From positions 1-6,330 of the forward strand of contig JAEYRT010000071.1 in NCBI GenBank assembly GCA_023435325.1: DNA of 6,330 nt. The letters are read 5' to 3'. The DNA comes from Pseudomonadota bacterium (GTDB lineage Bacteria > Pseudomonadota > Gammaproteobacteria > Burkholderiales > Burkholderiaceae_C). The translations under genes were made by a program, and so were the position numbers. Below the pieces are notes generated by a model. It was not told where the DNA came from, did no database searches, and saw only the letters and a list, made by a program, of their open reading frames with translations. This document shows positions 6,229 to 6,330 of this stretch, piece after piece (the stretch's first letter is position 1; every line of letters begins with the position of its first letter).

Positions 6229-6330
6229 ATGGGTGACGAAGTGGAGCCAGGTCGTGACTTCATCCGGAACAATGCCTTGCGCATCTCCCCATCTGGCACG
6301 CAACCTGCTTTGAGTCAGCATCTTGTATAC
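6229..6330 (+). pseudogene. Reading frame starting with a diverged GyrB C-terminus (relic or partial gene, runs off the right edge)
   Basis: The frame opens at an ATG (6229) with MGDEVEPGRDFIRNNALR. The gyrB gene of this window (codons at 6059-6112) gives MGDEVEPRRNFIEDNALR, so 14 of 18 residues match. Of 16 base differences over 54 bases, 11 are at third codon positions. The fragment therefore diverged while coding for protein, rather than being a fresh duplicate. Similarity stops at the ATG: an in-frame TAG lies at 6217-6219, and none of the preceding GyrB sequence is recognisable. After residue 18 the frame continues (ISPSGTQPALSQ and onward) with no stop to the window end, and resembles nothing I know. 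A GAGG at 6213-6216 is 12 nt from the ATG, a poor ribosome site. It lies directly after the gyrB terminator. It could be the tail of a lost second or foreign gyrB, the trace of an element that entered a gyrB 3' end, or the start of a small gene. The similarity is sure; the nature is not. Confidence 0.6.

Noticed and set aside
1..6330. CRISPR array, tRNA gene or insertion sequence
   Set aside because: I saw no regularly spaced repeats, no tRNA-like cloverleaf and no transposase frame. Apart from the right edge, the window is conserved core genes.

Overview
The window is the replication-origin neighbourhood of a bacterial chromosome, in the order rnpA–rpmH (leftward) | dnaA–dnaN–gyrB (rightward). 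The high-GC coding sequence and the protein details point to a betaproteobacterium of order Burkholderiales, most likely family Comamonadaceae (Acidovorax-like). These details include a DnaA starting MTEEPSN, an RnpA starting MQRLQTRPQFQ, and an 856-residue GyrB with a long gyrase insert. The family placement is recognition from memory, not a search.

Layout. Bases 1-207 hold the 5' part of rnpA (RNase P protein), cut by the window edge. Bases 269-403 hold rpmH (ribosomal protein L34), a short 44-codon gene. Both are on the minus strand. Bases 404-750 are a 347-base divergent intergenic region. It has a candidate leftward rpmH promoter followed by three small inverted repeats in a leader of about 170 nt. 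It also has a candidate rightward dnaA promoter whose -35 lies on a perfect DnaA box, and a second near-perfect box just before the dnaA start. It is the best candidate in the window for oriC or an oriC-associated segment. dnaA (751-2157) is followed by a 133-base gap with a bulged hairpin, dnaN (2291-3412), a 150-base gap with two tandem hairpins, and gyrB (3563-6133). A strong intrinsic terminator (6168-6203) closes the gyrB unit.

Together the genes supply the initiator (DnaA), the polymerase clamp (DnaN) and the supercoiling enzyme (GyrB) needed to start and sustain replication. The divergent rpmH-rnpA pair serves translation and tRNA maturation. All genes point away from the 404-750 region, as expected when both replication forks leave from there.

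The core is ordinary and highly conserved. The one real anomaly is at the right edge. Just past the gyrB terminator is a reading frame that begins with a diverged copy of the GyrB C-terminus (14 of 18 residues identical, differences mostly at third codon positions). It stays open to the window end and looks like a relic or xenologous gyrB 3' end. I found no new multi-gene system in this window.
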